DNA of 64,000 nt, from NCBI GenBank assembly GCA_016712415.1, contig JADJRC010000013.1, forward strand, positions 62,001 through 126,000, in the 5' to 3' direction. This document shows positions 1-9,699 of this stretch, piece after piece. Numbering within the stretch: the stretch's first letter is position 1; each line of letters starts with the position of its first letter. Below the pieces are notes generated by a model. It ran no database searches, was not told the DNA's origin, and worked only from the letters and a program-made list of their open reading frames with translations. The translations under genes were made by a program, and so were the position numbers. The stretch is from Lewinellaceae bacterium. Its GTDB lineage: Bacteria; Bacteroidota; Bacteroidia; Chitinophagales; Saprospiraceae.

Positions 1-1079
1 CGATATCGCCGCTTACGCCGGCATTGAACGCCGTAGTCAGCGAGTTACCCGTTTGGAAAAAATCATTTACGTTATTAGGATAGGCCACCGGAATAGTACC
101 CGTCACCCACGTTTTGGGCAAACTCCGGAAACTCCGGAAACAGGTTGCGGTGCTCCCAATAAGGGTGGCGTGGCTGGTTAACAGGTACTTCACCGGTAAA
201 TACAGAACCCCAGTTGGAGAAAAACTCGCCGTAGTCGCCGTCGAAACCGTTGCCCCATTTGTTCTGGTATTCCGGAACATATGCCTGAATCTGGTGGTAC
301 GACTGGCTGAAGGAGGCCGTGAACCGCTTTCTGGAGCCTGCGCCGGTTTTAGTCGTCACCAGGATGACGCCGTTGCGGCCCTGTGAGCCGTAGAGTGTGG
401 TGGCGCTGAGGCCGCGCAGTATGCTGATGCTGGCGATGTTGTTCGGATCGATGTCGAGGTTGCGCGTAGGCGTTACGTTACCATCGTTGAAGTTGTTGTT
501 CTCGTTGGCGCTGGTATTGATCGGCACACCGTCGACAATCCACAGCGGCTGCGAATTACCGGAAATGGTGCTGGTACCCCGTATATTGATCTTGGTACCC
601 GAGCCTGCAAGACCGGAAGCATTCACGATATTCACGCCGGGGGCGCGGCCGATGAGTGCGCGTGCAACGTCTGTTTCGGGTTTTTCAGCGATGTCCTGTG
701 CATTCACTACCGTGGCAGCATAGCCCAGGGCTTTTTTATCGCGTTTGATGCCCAAAGCGGTCACGACGATCTCCTGTAGCGCTTCCGCACTTTCAGAAAT
801 TACCACGTCCAGAACGTTGGAAACAGGATCGAGGGTCACTTCTTTTCTCTGAAAACCGGTGTAACTAAACACCAACACGTCTTTCCCTTCGGAAACGGTG
901 ATCGAGTAGTTGCCGTTGGTATTCGTGGTTGTACCGATAGAAGCGCCTTTTACCACAATGGTGGCGCCAATCATCGGCTCGCCGGAATCATCGGTCACCC
1001 TACCGGTAATGGTCCTCTGTGCCAGGGCTAGCCCTGCTGAAAAGCACAAGAAGAAAAATGCGAGTGCGATTTTTTTCAT
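1..1079 (-). CDS. SusC/RagA-type TonB-linked outer membrane protein, 5' part (runs off window; frameshifted)
   Basis: This is the N-terminal part of a SusC/RagA family receptor, which imports oligomeric nutrients across the outer membrane with a SusD lipoprotein. The start MKKIALAFF (ATG complement 1077-1079) opens a signal peptide ending LALA-QRTITG. A CarboxypepD_reg-like domain (GRVTDDSGEPMIGA) follows at about residues 24-110, then the plug with ALGIKRDKKALGYA and RGTSTISGNSQPLWIVDGVP. The in-frame reading stops at 75-77. Shifting frame at the T4 run at 112-115 restores a typical SusC continuation (TWVTGTIPVAYPNNVNDFFQ) to the window edge, so one base is probably extra. It lies 0.6 kb downstream of the complete susC-susD pair on the same strand. 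Whether the break is a real mutation or a sequencing error cannot be told here. Confidence 0.85.
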
Positions 1080-1608
1080 GATGAGAATTGATTTGGTTAC
1101 AGAAAATAGGAATGATTGACAAATTATATAATCAGGTATACGCAAAGCAGCCCCGCCGGATGGTGACAGCGAGGTGGTTCAGTATCAAAATTTGTGAATG
1201 GACGTTCCCGGTAAAAAAGAATTGAACGCCGGGTCGTCAATAATTCCGGAGTATTCAATACCGGAAGTCGGGGGACCAGGGAGCATTGGCAGGCGAATGC
1301 CCTGCTTCTTATACGAAGGCAGGATAACGCATACAGACCCAGCCAACCTTGCGGTTGCCGAAATTGTATTCATACGAAAGTTTGATTTAGTTAATTGTAT
1401 GCGATTAAAAAGAATAATCCGGTCAAAAAACAGGCATTTTGGGCTATTGGCGAAGGCGGAATATTTGCACAATCCACTCCTTTGCCAAAGCATCGCCCTT
1501 GAATGACCAGGCAAATGTATTCAAAGTTTGAGTACAATGATAAATGAAAAATTTATTCTGGTTGAAATATTTTTCAGGATATCAATCTGCCCATGCCGTG
1601 AACAGGTA
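1080..1608. other. Intergenic region between susD and the second susC
   Basis: No convincing gene lies here. A minus-strand reading frame (ATG complement near 1371, ending at 1185) could encode a peptide of about 62 residues starting MNTISATARLAG. It has no recognisable domain and no clear promoter, so I do not call it. The region presumably holds the promoter of the downstream susC. Confidence 0.4.
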
Positions 1609-1609
1609 A

Positions 1610-1646
1610 AAGAAAAAGGGTCGCCTGTAACATGTACAGACGACCC
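1610..1646 (-). terminator. Rho-independent terminator of the susC-susD operon
   Basis: Read on the minus strand, an imperfect hairpin (arms GGGTCGTCTGTA and TACAGGCGACCC, short loop) is followed by TTTTTCTTTT. It lies about 35 bp past the susD stop codon. Confidence 0.8.
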
Positions 1647-1680
1647 TCAGGGTATTCAACATTACACTTAGGTATCGATA

Positions 1681-3087
1681 TTATTCGTCCCACCAAACGG
1701 GCTTCAGCACATCGGTGATCGACGGGCTGGGCGCGCTGGTATTGTACAAGCGCTCGTTTTGCGGTGTCGGCAGGCGACGCGGAATCCCTGCTACCACGCC
1801 ATTTGGATTTGGCAGGAGTTGCGGAATATCGGTACGACGCCAGTCGTTGTAGGCCTCGAATTGCGTAAACAATGCCACGTACTTATGTGTCATGATCTTC
1901 TCCAGGGTGATCGTTGCATCGGTTTCGCTGGCTTGTGCGGTCTCATAGGCCGGAGGCGCTGCAGCGCCGGTAACCTGGGCAACATGCGCTTTGATGGCTT
2001 CATTGTGTGCGTTCGCAGCGCGCATTTTGTCGTTTGCACGGAATGCCGCCTCTGCTTCAATAAATTTTGCCTCCACATACGTCACCAGAGGAGCCGGCGA
2101 GGTGGCTGAAGCAAAATAGGAGCCTACATTAGACGATGTAGTTACGGTGGTGCCCAGCGGAGTGCCGCTTATTTCGCCGTTTACATCCTCAGTGGCGTAA
2201 AACGGCAGGCGCGGATCGTCGATAGCCTTCAGCAGGTTCACAAAATCTTCTCCCATTTTTATGTAGTCGGCGCGATCGTTCTGGAACGCAAACCACTGGT
2301 TGAGCGAGTTGCCATCGCCCGGGAAAACAGCATTGCAGTCGTTGGCCGGGCTGGAGAGTCCGGCGGCAAATGCATCGTCGAGGGCTGCCAGCGCACGGGT
2401 GGCCGATCCGGCCGGATCGCGTTTGCTGAGCCGGTTTTCATACCGCGCTTGCAGAATATGCGCCGTAATGATCCAGCTTGTTGCGTCGCCATTGAAGATC
2501 AGGTCGTCAGATCCCGGCAGGATGATATTGTCGTCGGCGGATTTTGACAGGTCGGCGATGGCCCCGGTCAGCAGTTGCTGTATGTCCTGGTAAACCACTT
2601 CCTGAGCATCATATCCAGGGTTGAAAAAAGCCTCGCCCTGCAGTCCCTCACTCGCTTCCCGGTTGGGGATATCGCCCCAAAGGTCGGTGGTGAGTGCCAG
2701 GTTCATCGCCTTCAGGATTTTACCGATCCCGCTATAATGAGGATTCGAGGCGCCAGCCAGATCGATGAGTATATTGCAGTCTGTGATAGCGGAATAATGC
2801 GACGCCCATTCGTTGTTGTTGTCGCCTTCCAGCACGGAGTAGTTGGCAATATCTTCATATTGCGCCTGTGCACCGGCACATTGCTGTGTCATGATACTGG
2901 CAAAACGGCCAAACTGACCTGAATAATGGGCAAATGTGGACACCTCGATTACCGTGGTCAACAATGCCGGGTTGGTTTCCGTCGGGGAGTTCGGGGAGGT
3001 TTCGTAGCCGTCGACAAACTTGCTGCACGACGCGCTGCCCAACAGGAGCAGGAGGGTTAATATTCCTGCGCTGAATATATTTTTCAT
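1681..3087 (-). CDS. SusD/RagB family outer membrane lipoprotein (SusD-like_2 type)
   Basis: This 468-residue lipoprotein is the substrate-binding partner of the SusC-like receptor encoded 20 bp upstream. The N-terminus MKNIFSAGILTLLLLLGSASC is a lipoprotein signal with the lipobox cysteine at residue 22. The body fits the SusD/RagB-like 2 family: an alpha-helical TPR-like N-terminal half, then LTTDLWGDIPN (about residue 135), YVEAKFIEAEA (about 335), an EKIMTHKYVALF segment and a C-terminal NDWRRTDIPQL, all familiar in this family. It probably caps the receptor barrel on the cell surface and is co-transcribed with it. The substrate cannot be predicted, because no glycoside hydrolase or peptidase sits in the operon. 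Confidence 0.93.
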   Translation of the reverse strand: MKNIFSAGILTLLLLLGSASCSKFVDGYETSPNSPTETNPALLTTVIEVSTFAHYSGQFGRFASIMTQQCAGAQAQYEDIANYSVLEGDNNNEWASHYSAITDCNILIDLAGASNPHYSGIGKILKAMNLALTTDLWGDIPNREASEGLQGEAFFNPGYDAQEVVYQDIQQLLTGAIADLSKSADDNIILPGSDDLIFNGDATSWIITAHILQARYENRLSKRDPAGSATRALAALDDAFAAGLSSPANDCNAVFPGDGNSLNQWFAFQNDRADYIKMGEDFVNLLKAIDDPRLPFYATEDVNGEISGTPLGTTVTTSSNVGSYFASATSPAPLVTYVEAKFIEAEAAFRANDKMRAANAHNEAIKAHVAQVTGAAAPPAYETAQASETDATITLEKIMTHKYVALFTQFEAYNDWRRTDIPQLLPNPNGVVAGIPRRLPTPQNERLYNTSAPSPSITDVLKPVWWDE

Positions 3088-3107
3088 AATGTGTCTGTGT
3101 TTGAAAG

Positions 3108-6100
3108 TTAGAAGCTGAGGTTAAGACCAACGATATACGATTTCGTGCTTGGCATGTTGAAGTAGTCAAAACCGCCCACGTTCGAACCGGCGCCTGTAAG
3201 GGATGTCTCGGGATCGACACCGCTATAGTCGGTGCTGAGCCAGAGGTTGCGTCCTGTAACATAAACATTGACGCCCTTTACATATTTGTTGCCGCGCATC
3301 GGAATGGTATAACCGAGTTGCAGTTCGCGAAGCCGTACCCAGGAGCCATCCTGAACAGTCTGCTCGACGGCGGCAGAGCCGGAGTCGCCAACATAATTGG
3401 AGAAATAGGAGTTGGCCGATATCTCGATATCGTTCGGGGTACCGTCGGAGATCGGGTTGCCATCGTCGTCGGTGCCGGTAATTTTGACACCCGAAATGAC
3501 ATAGGTTTTGCCCCGGTCTGCAGATGCCTGCGTTCTGCCCAGGCGGTTCAGACGTGCAAACGTGCCGTTCCAAAGGTCGCCGCCCTGGCGAATATCAAAC
3601 AGTGCATTAATGCTGACGCCGTAGATTTCGAACATGTTGCGAACACCGGCCGTCCAGTCGGGGTAGGGATTGCCTACGTTACCGCGCTGCGGATCGATTT
3701 GTGGCAGGCCATTGGCCCTAATCAGCAACTGGCCGTCGGGCGTACGCGCCCATTTTGTAGCGAACAATGCGCCGTAAGGCTGGCCCACGATGGCAAACGA
3801 ACCGATAGAGGCAAAGGCCGTTTCGATGTTGATCTCATCCACGCCGTCGGCGAGTTTGGTCACTTCGTTGCGGTTGCGGGTGAAGTTGCCTTCAATGCTC
3901 CATTTGAAGTTCTTCTTAGAGATCGGGTGGAAGCCGAGTTCGATTTCCCAGCCCTTGTTCTCCATGGCGCCAATATTGGTGTAAATTTCATCAAAACCGG
4001 TGCTCGGCGCCAGCGGGCGCAATACCAGCAGGTTGGAGCTCTTACTGATATAGTAGTTCACATCCAGGTCGATCATGTTGTTCAGGAACTTGAGGTTCAC
4101 ACCTGCTTCATACGTGGTGTTCAACTCGGGTTCCAGGTCTGCATTGCCCAGGCGGCTGCTCAGGCTGAAGCCGTTCTGTCCGCCATAGGGGAAGCCCAGA
4201 CCGTCGGTAAAGCCATCTGTAATAAACGGCGCTACGAAGTAGGTACGCGTGCGGTAGGGCGCCGGCTCGATACCTGCCTTGGCATAGCTCAGGCGTACTT
4301 TACCGAACGAGAGCCCCTGGTTGTTGGAACCCAACAGTTCTGTGAATACCCAGGACAGGTTGGCAGAGGGGTAGAAAAAGCCCTTCTTGCGCGCATCTGC
4401 ACCAAAGGTGGAAGCCCAGTCATTACGGCCTGTAAGGTTGAGATACAACTGGTTGGCGTACGACAGGTTCAGGTCGCCGAAAATACCGGCAATACGTTTT
4501 TCAACGGTGGTCTGGCTGTTGTACAGATCGGATGCATTGCTCAGGTTGTAGAAGCCCGGAACGGCAAGGTTGCGTCCGCGGGAGAAGGCATCGTCGTCGC
4601 GACGGGTATTCAGGTTGGTACCCAGGGTGAAGGTCATCCCGATCGGGCCGTTCAGTTGTGGTTTGAAGGCTGCATACAGATCGGTATTCACCTCCATGCG
4701 ATTTTTGACGTTTTCCCAAACTTCACCTACAGGCGAGGGCGGGTCCTGTGCGCCAACAGCAAAAATCTGCTTGCGGCTGTCCGAATAGGCGTCTGCACCT
4801 ACACGGGCAGTCAGGTCAAGCCAGCTGGCGAGCGTAAGCGTACCGGCAATATTACCCGTGATGCGATCCACATCGCCGGTCTGCGGGTTGTTGTAAGCCG
4901 ACCACAGGGGGTTGTCGTAAGCGCTGAAATAGGTCCAGGACTGCCCGTCGCGGGTGTCGTAACCGTTGGCGCCGGGGCCTCCGAGAATGTCGAAACTGGT
5001 CGGCATACGGGTCAGGCCGAGCATGACACCCGACAGGTTACTGCCGTTCTGCGCCTTGGTATCCTTGGTGTTGGCATAGGCGGCTGTACCGGAAAGTTTG
5101 AAACGGCCGTGTGTGGATTCCGCTGACAGGCGGAAAGAGTTGCGGTTGAGTTTTGTGTTCGGTACGATACCGGTCTGGTTAGAGTTGCCGTACGACAAAC
5201 GCAGCGTCGTGCTTTCATTACCCATGGAAACGGAAATATTGTTGTTCCAGGTGACGCCTCTTTCAAAGTACGTATCAAGGTTGTCATAGGCGCGTGCCAC
5301 TTCGGGAACACCGTCTGTACCGATACGCGGTCCCCAGCTGTTGGGCGTATTTCCAGCGTAGGTTCCTGCGTCGCTCGTTAGCGAGCCGCCACCGTTACCC
5401 TGGCCATACAGCATTTGTAGTTCAGGCAGTTTGTTCACCTCGTCCAAAGCCACACTGGAGCTGACGTTTACCGACAGGCCTTTCTGGCCCTTCTTGGTTG
5501 TGATCAGCAACACGCCGTTGGCTGCACGCGTGCCGTACAGGGCGGCGGCGGCAGGACCTTTCAGGATATTGACGCTTTCCACGTCGGCCGGATTGAGGTC
5601 GAGCGCGCGGTTACTGTTGTTTACCCCGTTCAGGTTGGCGTTGAAAGGATAATCGCCGGCAACCGAACCCAGTGTCTGGTTGTCGTACGGCACCCCGTCG
5701 ACAACGATAAGCGGCTGGTTCTCACCGGTGAAGGTGGCATTGCCGCGAATCAGAATCTTGGAAGAAGCGCCGGGTGTGCCGCCGGAGCCAATTACCTGCA
5801 CGCCGGATGACTTGGCGGCAAGACCCTGAATGACGTTGACCTCACCCGAGCGGGTGATTTCATCGCCTTTACACTGGTTACCCCATAGCCCAGCGATTTC
5901 TCTTCGCGGGAAATGCCAAGAGCGGTCACAACGGCTTCTGACAATACCTGGCCGGCTACCAGCACAACATCCACAACATTGGATGCTTCGAGTGTAATTT
6001 CCTGGGTAGCATACCCGGTGTAGGAAAAAGTAAGCACATTGGAACCGGCCGGAACATCAAGGGTGTACCGACCATTTGCATCGGTGAGCGCACCGACCCT

Positions 6101-6238
6101 GGAGTCTTTTACGCGCACGGTTGCGCCGACCAGCGTTTCGCCGTCATCACCCGACACGGTACCGGAGACGACGCGTTGCGCCAGAGCAAGCCCTACTGCC
6201 ATGAGTAGCAGACCTGCTGTAAGGAGAATTTTTTTCAT
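3108..6238 (-). CDS. SusC/RagA-type TonB-linked outer membrane receptor (one frameshift)
   Basis: This is a full-length SusC-like receptor of about 1043 residues if one missing base is restored. The start MKKILLTAG (ATG complement 6236-6238) opens a signal peptide ending ALA-QRVVSG. Then come a carboxypeptidase-regulatory-like domain (VSGDDGETLVGATV), the plug (SEAVVTALGISREEKSLGYG, later NQPLIVVDGVPYDNQ) and a large TonB barrel ending in GLNLSF with a terminal Phe. The frame breaks at the T3 run at 5868-5870. Adding one base gives SVKGDEITRSGEVNVIQGLA, and the total length then becomes an exact codon multiple, which favours a sequencing error over decay. It is followed after 20 bp by susD and the two should share one transcript. 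Confidence 0.92.
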
Positions 6239-6550
6239 ACGAACAGAGATTTGTGAATTAAATGATTGAATGTTATTAAAAAGAAAAGAATGGGGTGGGT
6301 TAACTGCGGAATGTGCAATAGCGAGCAGAGTATGGGCAGTCCCCACATACTGCATACTTAATAAGTACATATGAAAGATCGTCTCCGTTTAGACAAAAGG
6401 AGAGAAGACAACACCAAACAACCGTTTCAGGGCGCCAAATGAGCGTCGAAATTTTTCGCAGGCCTCCGTTGAAAAGCAGTGTCGCCTTGTCGTTTGGGTT
6501 AATTCTTTCCAGGGTTCGCGGCGCCCCGGAAAACATTCCGGCAGGTATCG
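6239..6550. other. Divergent intergenic region between susC and pdxH
   Basis: No gene is supported here. The region separates two divergent genes and must contain the susC promoter on the minus strand. I could not place that promoter with confidence. Confidence 0.5.
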
Positions 6551-6558
6551 TAGTTTTG
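6551..6558 (+). promoter_or_regulatory. Bacteroidota -7 promoter box of pdxH
   Basis: TAGTTTTG matches the Bacteroidota TAnnTTTG -7 element. It lies 19 bp before the pdxH ATG, leaving a very short leader. No strong -33 TTG was found. Confidence 0.5.
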
Positions 6559-6577
6559 TCGCGACAACCGTTAACAC

Positions 6578-7225
6578 ATGGACCATCACAACCTGGCAGA
6601 TATTCGCCGCAGTTACGCCCTGGAATCGCTCTCCAAAAATGATGTTTCACCCGATCCGATCGCTCAGTTCGGTCACTGGTTCCGGGAAGCACTGAACAGC
6701 GACCTTCCCGAGCCCAACGCCATGACACTTGCTACGGCAACCCGCGACGGAAAGCCTTCGGCGCGTACCGTTTTATTAAAAGGCTTTGACGATCAGGGCT
6801 TTGTGTTTTACACCAATTACGAAAGCCGCAAAGGCCGGGAACTGGCCGAAAATCCGAATGTAGCGTTGCTGTTTGCCTGGCTGGAGTTGGAGCGGCAGAT
6901 CAGGATAGAAGGAACGGTCGAAAAAGTAAGCCGGGAAGCGTCGCTGCATTATTTTCAGAGCAGACCGAAAGGCAGTCAGATCGGCGCCTGGGCCAGTCCG
7001 CAAAGCCGGGTAATTGAAAGCCGCGAAGTGCTGGAAAAAAACGTTGATGCCCTGCTGAACGAACATGCACAGTCCGACGTGCTGCCGTTGCCGCCATTCT
7101 GGGGCGGCTACCTGGTGCGGCCCCTGGTCATAGAGTTCTGGCAGGGAAGGGAAAGCCGCCTGCACGACCGGATTTGTTATACCAAAACCTCCGGCGCCTG
7201 GCAGATCACGCGCCTGGCGCCCTGA
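6578..7225 (+). CDS. pdxH: Pyridoxamine/pyridoxine 5'-phosphate oxidase PdxH
   Basis: PdxH oxidises pyridoxamine or pyridoxine 5'-phosphate to pyridoxal phosphate using FMN and O2, in the cytoplasm. The 215-residue length is typical. Visible signatures are an N-terminal YALESLSKNDVSPDPIAQF, the FMN-binding SARTVLLKGFDDQGFVFYTN, an IRIEGTVEKVS strand, GAWASPQSRVI, and the C-terminal PPFWGGYLVRP and EFWQGRESRLHDR that form the substrate and FMN pocket. The gene stands alone with its own TAGTTTTG promoter box and converges on the LysM gene, sharing a hairpin between them. Confidence 0.97.
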   Translation: MDHHNLADIRRSYALESLSKNDVSPDPIAQFGHWFREALNSDLPEPNAMTLATATRDGKPSARTVLLKGFDDQGFVFYTNYESRKGRELAENPNVALLFAWLELERQIRIEGTVEKVSREASLHYFQSRPKGSQIGAWASPQSRVIESREVLEKNVDALLNEHAQSDVLPLPPFWGGYLVRPLVIEFWQGRESRLHDRICYTKTSGAWQITRLAP

Positions 7226-7231
7226 CGGTGC

Positions 7232-7273
7232 AATAAAAAAGCGGGAGCGATCCCGCAAAGGATTCGCTCCCGC
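7232..7273 (-). terminator. Hairpin terminator between pdxH and the LysM gene
   Basis: Arms GCGGGAGCGA and TCGCTCCCGC flank a short loop. The A6 run on its plus-strand left side gives a U-tract for the minus-strand LysM transcript. It may also stop pdxH transcription weakly. Confidence 0.7.
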
Positions 7274-7316
7274 CACAAAGCAACCGGCCGACTGCCATTG
7301 CTAACTGCCTGTTGAA

Positions 7317-7697
7317 TTACGGGTTTGGAATACGCAGTACCTGCCCTACCTCAATCAAATCAGGGTTTTTCAGCTGATCGCGATTGGCCTCGAAGATCTG
7401 CTTGTATTTCATCATATCGTCGTAGTAATGCTTGGCGATCTTGCTCAGGCTCTCGCCTTTGGTCACCGTGTGCACGGCATACACATCGGGATTAGCGATC
7501 TGGATATCGGCTACGATGTCGGTAGGGTGCGAACCGCCGACTGCCTTGATGGCATCCCACAATTGATCTTTTTCGTGACCGTATTGCACCGTGCCCCACA
7601 CGCGAAGAATACCGTTTTGTTCCTCTACGCGGCCATTCTGAACGCCCAGTTGTTCGCCCAGGCTGAGCGCGCTTGCATATTTGTCTTTTACTGCCAT
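7317..7697 (-). CDS. LysM domain protein, Kbp/YgaU-like
   Basis: This small protein of 126 residues has no signal peptide. The first 65 residues resemble a BON-like fold (NGRVEEQNGILRVWGTVQYGHEK). The C-terminal 50 residues are a canonical LysM motif: YAVHTVTKGESLSKIAKHYY, then YKQIFEANRDQLKNPDLIEVGQVLRIP. The BON plus LysM order matches the E. coli potassium-binding protein Kbp (YgaU). The family resemblance is clear, but a potassium-binding role here is inference. It is a single gene with a terminator hairpin downstream. Confidence 0.85.
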   Translation of the reverse strand: MAVKDKYASALSLGEQLGVQNGRVEEQNGILRVWGTVQYGHEKDQLWDAIKAVGGSHPTDIVADIQIANPDVYAVHTVTKGESLSKIAKHYYDDMMKYKQIFEANRDQLKNPDLIEVGQVLRIPNP

Positions 7698-7844
7698 AGT
7701 TGGTTTAAAAGTTTAGTAAGGTGAATGATGTTAATATTTTGTCGTCATAAACTGACGGCGAAAGTTACGACTTAAAGGAAGGTTTTTCGTGAATACCGCG
7801 GCGAATTCGTGTTTAATTCACAAAAAAGTGACGAAACACGACCA

Positions 7845-7881
7845 AAATCCCCTGCGGGCATAAAGACGCGCGCAGGGGATA
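7845..7881 (-). terminator. Terminator of the PepSY-like lipoprotein gene
   Basis: Hairpin arms ATCCCCTGCG and CGCAGGGGAT, followed on the minus strand by TTTTGG. It sits 25 bp past the stop codon of the upstream gene. Confidence 0.6.
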
Positions 7882-7905
7882 AGGTCACATGGTTTCTATA
7901 TTTTT

Positions 7906-8649
7906 TTAATTGCACAAACCGGCAAAAGCGCCGCTGGGACGGAACAGCAGTATCTCGCCGTCAGACATCTGTACGGCCCATGCACCGTTCCATTTGCGGA
8001 CTACTTTGTTGATGTCTGCCTCATGGTGACTGGTCCTGATATACTCGCGCGCAGGTTGAGGCAACATAGCCGGCCGTGCTTCCCGCCCTGCCATGCAACG
8101 CCGGTCTGCTCCATCCAGTCCGTCGCATTCACGAATAAATGATCCGTCGCGGTTGAACAACAGGATGACGCCGTTGGTCAGCTCGACGGCAAACAGGCGT
8201 CCGCGTTTGTCGACCACGGTTTTTGCAGCCGCATCTGGATAATGTGCAGCGACATAATCCCTTAACGCAGCAGGCAAATCATCAATAATAATCGCATCGC
8301 CACGCATGCAGCGGTCTCCGGCAGGTCCGTAACCGCGGCCGGTGCGCGGGTGCGGGCGGCGGCACAGAAAGGCGCCACGCTCATCGAAATAAAGTTCCTG
8401 GCCGTCGCCAAGCCATATTTCATACCCTTCACCGGGGGTATGGAAGGCATCTTCAATGCCAAATGGTGCGCTGTTCAGTTCAACATAATCTGTGATTTCC
8501 GAAGGCAGCAGGTTGACCTGCACCGGCGATTTCAGGCGACTGTTGGCAATATCGTCTGCCCTGGCCAGGGCGTTGTCGGCGCTGTCCTGTCGGCAGCAGG
8601 GGAGCAGTGTGATGACGGCAAACAGAAGGGTGTAAGTTATCTTTTTCAT
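7906..8649 (-). CDS. PepSY-like (BLIP-type) lipoprotein
   Basis: This 247-residue putative lipoprotein has a signal peptide MKKITYTLLFAVITLLPCC with tandem cysteines near residue 19. The mature part holds about three repeats of a 60-70 residue unit with strands such as GYEIWLGDGQELYFDERGAF, LFAVELTNGVILLFNRDGSF and AWAVQMSDGEILLFRPSGAF. This pattern is typical of the Bacteroidota PepSY-like / putative beta-lactamase-inhibitor-like family. Such proteins are exported and mostly uncharacterised. It lies 78 bp downstream of the OM-barrel operon and may be the last member, or may have its own promoter. Confidence 0.75.
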   Translation of the reverse strand: MKKITYTLLFAVITLLPCCRQDSADNALARADDIANSRLKSPVQVNLLPSEITDYVELNSAPFGIEDAFHTPGEGYEIWLGDGQELYFDERGAFLCRRPHPRTGRGYGPAGDRCMRGDAIIIDDLPAALRDYVAAHYPDAAAKTVVDKRGRLFAVELTNGVILLFNRDGSFIRECDGLDGADRRCMAGREARPAMLPQPAREYIRTSHHEADINKVVRKWNGAWAVQMSDGEILLFRPSGAFAGLCN

Positions 8650-8726
8650 GACTTGAATTTTGAGCGAAAATAGTTGAAAATTCCGGAATCAACAAGCCCA
8701 CCTTGGTCAAACGGCCACATGAGGGA

Positions 8727-9680
8727 TTACAGGAGTACCCTGAGCCCCAAATTCAGTCCAACGTAACTTTCCCGCACCCAAACGGAATAACTGCTGCCAC
8801 TGTCGAATATGAAGGGCACCTGGCCTGAAAGAATTACACTCAGCAAGCGTCCGGGACGGTAAATAGCCCCGAGGCTGCCGTAAAGTTGTTGGTTGGCCTT
8901 CAGGATAGACGCGCCTTTGAACGACTGCTGGAACGTGAGGTTGTACGACATACCTCCCAACAGGTACCACTTCTCCCCTATTTCAAAGATCAGGTAACCA
9001 CTGGCGGAAGGCGCCAGCAGGGTCCGGGTATTCTCGTCATTGCGGAAATAGGTTCTGAAATCGCCCTGTACCTGGCCTAACAACATTGGCCCGAGCCGTT
9101 CGATAAAGAGCGCATTCAGGTAAGCCACAGGGCGCTGTGCAAAAAGGTTGAGGCGCTTTTCCGGGGTATTGGCAATGGGATGATTGTATCCGCCGCGCAG
9201 GGTCAGTTCGGGCAAACCGGCAAACGGCATGCCCCGCACCTGCACACCGATATACGACACGCCGTTATAGGTCGTGCCACTTTCGGGGAAGGCATTGCCA
9301 TATACCCTGAAGGGGGTGCTCCTGGCCTGGTCGTCGAGCCGGGCGCGGGTGTAATATATCTCGGCGCCCATATCCCACCTGCCGCTTTTGGAAAATCCGT
9401 GCAGCACGCGAAGTATATGGTCGGCGCGCGAAAAACGCGCCCGGTTGGTAATCCGGGTCGCTTCGATGCTGCCGTCGAACTCGTTTTGAGCGATCCAAAA
9501 GGAATTGATGCTATTGATCAGGTTGATTTCCGTGGCGTCTTTAGGCAGAATAGCCGAAGAGGCGCCGGTGTAGAGGTTGGGGTGATCGTCGTCCTGGGCC
9601 TTGAGATGCAAGGTGCTGAACAGCAGCAGGCAAGCCGCCGAAAGACGCAAGAACGGGCCGAAGTGGAGATGGTACATCAT
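8727..9680 (-). CDS. Outer-membrane beta-barrel protein of unknown role
   Basis: This 317-residue exported protein has signal sequence LRLSAACLLLFSTLHLKAQ. The rest is rich in alternating amphipathic strands with aromatic girdles (RWDMGAEIYYTRARL, YLIFEIGEKWYLLGGMSYN, LYGSLGAIYRPGRLLSVILSG) and ends VGLNLGLRVLL, as expected for an OM barrel. I do not recognise a named family. It is the last gene of a tight minus-strand operon (19-41 bp gaps) with the lipoprotein, the coiled-coil protein and the EAD-TM protein, so it may form an envelope complex with them. Confidence 0.65.
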   Translation of the reverse strand: MMYHLHFGPFLRLSAACLLLFSTLHLKAQDDDHPNLYTGASSAILPKDATEINLINSINSFWIAQNEFDGSIEATRITNRARFSRADHILRVLHGFSKSGRWDMGAEIYYTRARLDDQARSTPFRVYGNAFPESGTTYNGVSYIGVQVRGMPFAGLPELTLRGGYNHPIANTPEKRLNLFAQRPVAYLNALFIERLGPMLLGQVQGDFRTYFRNDENTRTLLAPSASGYLIFEIGEKWYLLGGMSYNLTFQQSFKGASILKANQQLYGSLGAIYRPGRLLSVILSGQVPFIFDSGSSYSVWVRESYVGLNLGLRVLL

Positions 9681-9699
9681 GGCAAAGGGTTGGGATGAT

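Noticed and set aside
1185..1371. Short peptide gene between susD and the second susC
   Set aside because: About 62 codons without domain, promoter or homologue that I can recognise; not better than chance.
3318..5126. 602-codon open frame opposite the susC gene
   Set aside because: It is antisense to a clear SusC barrel, has no domain and arises from codon bias of the real gene.
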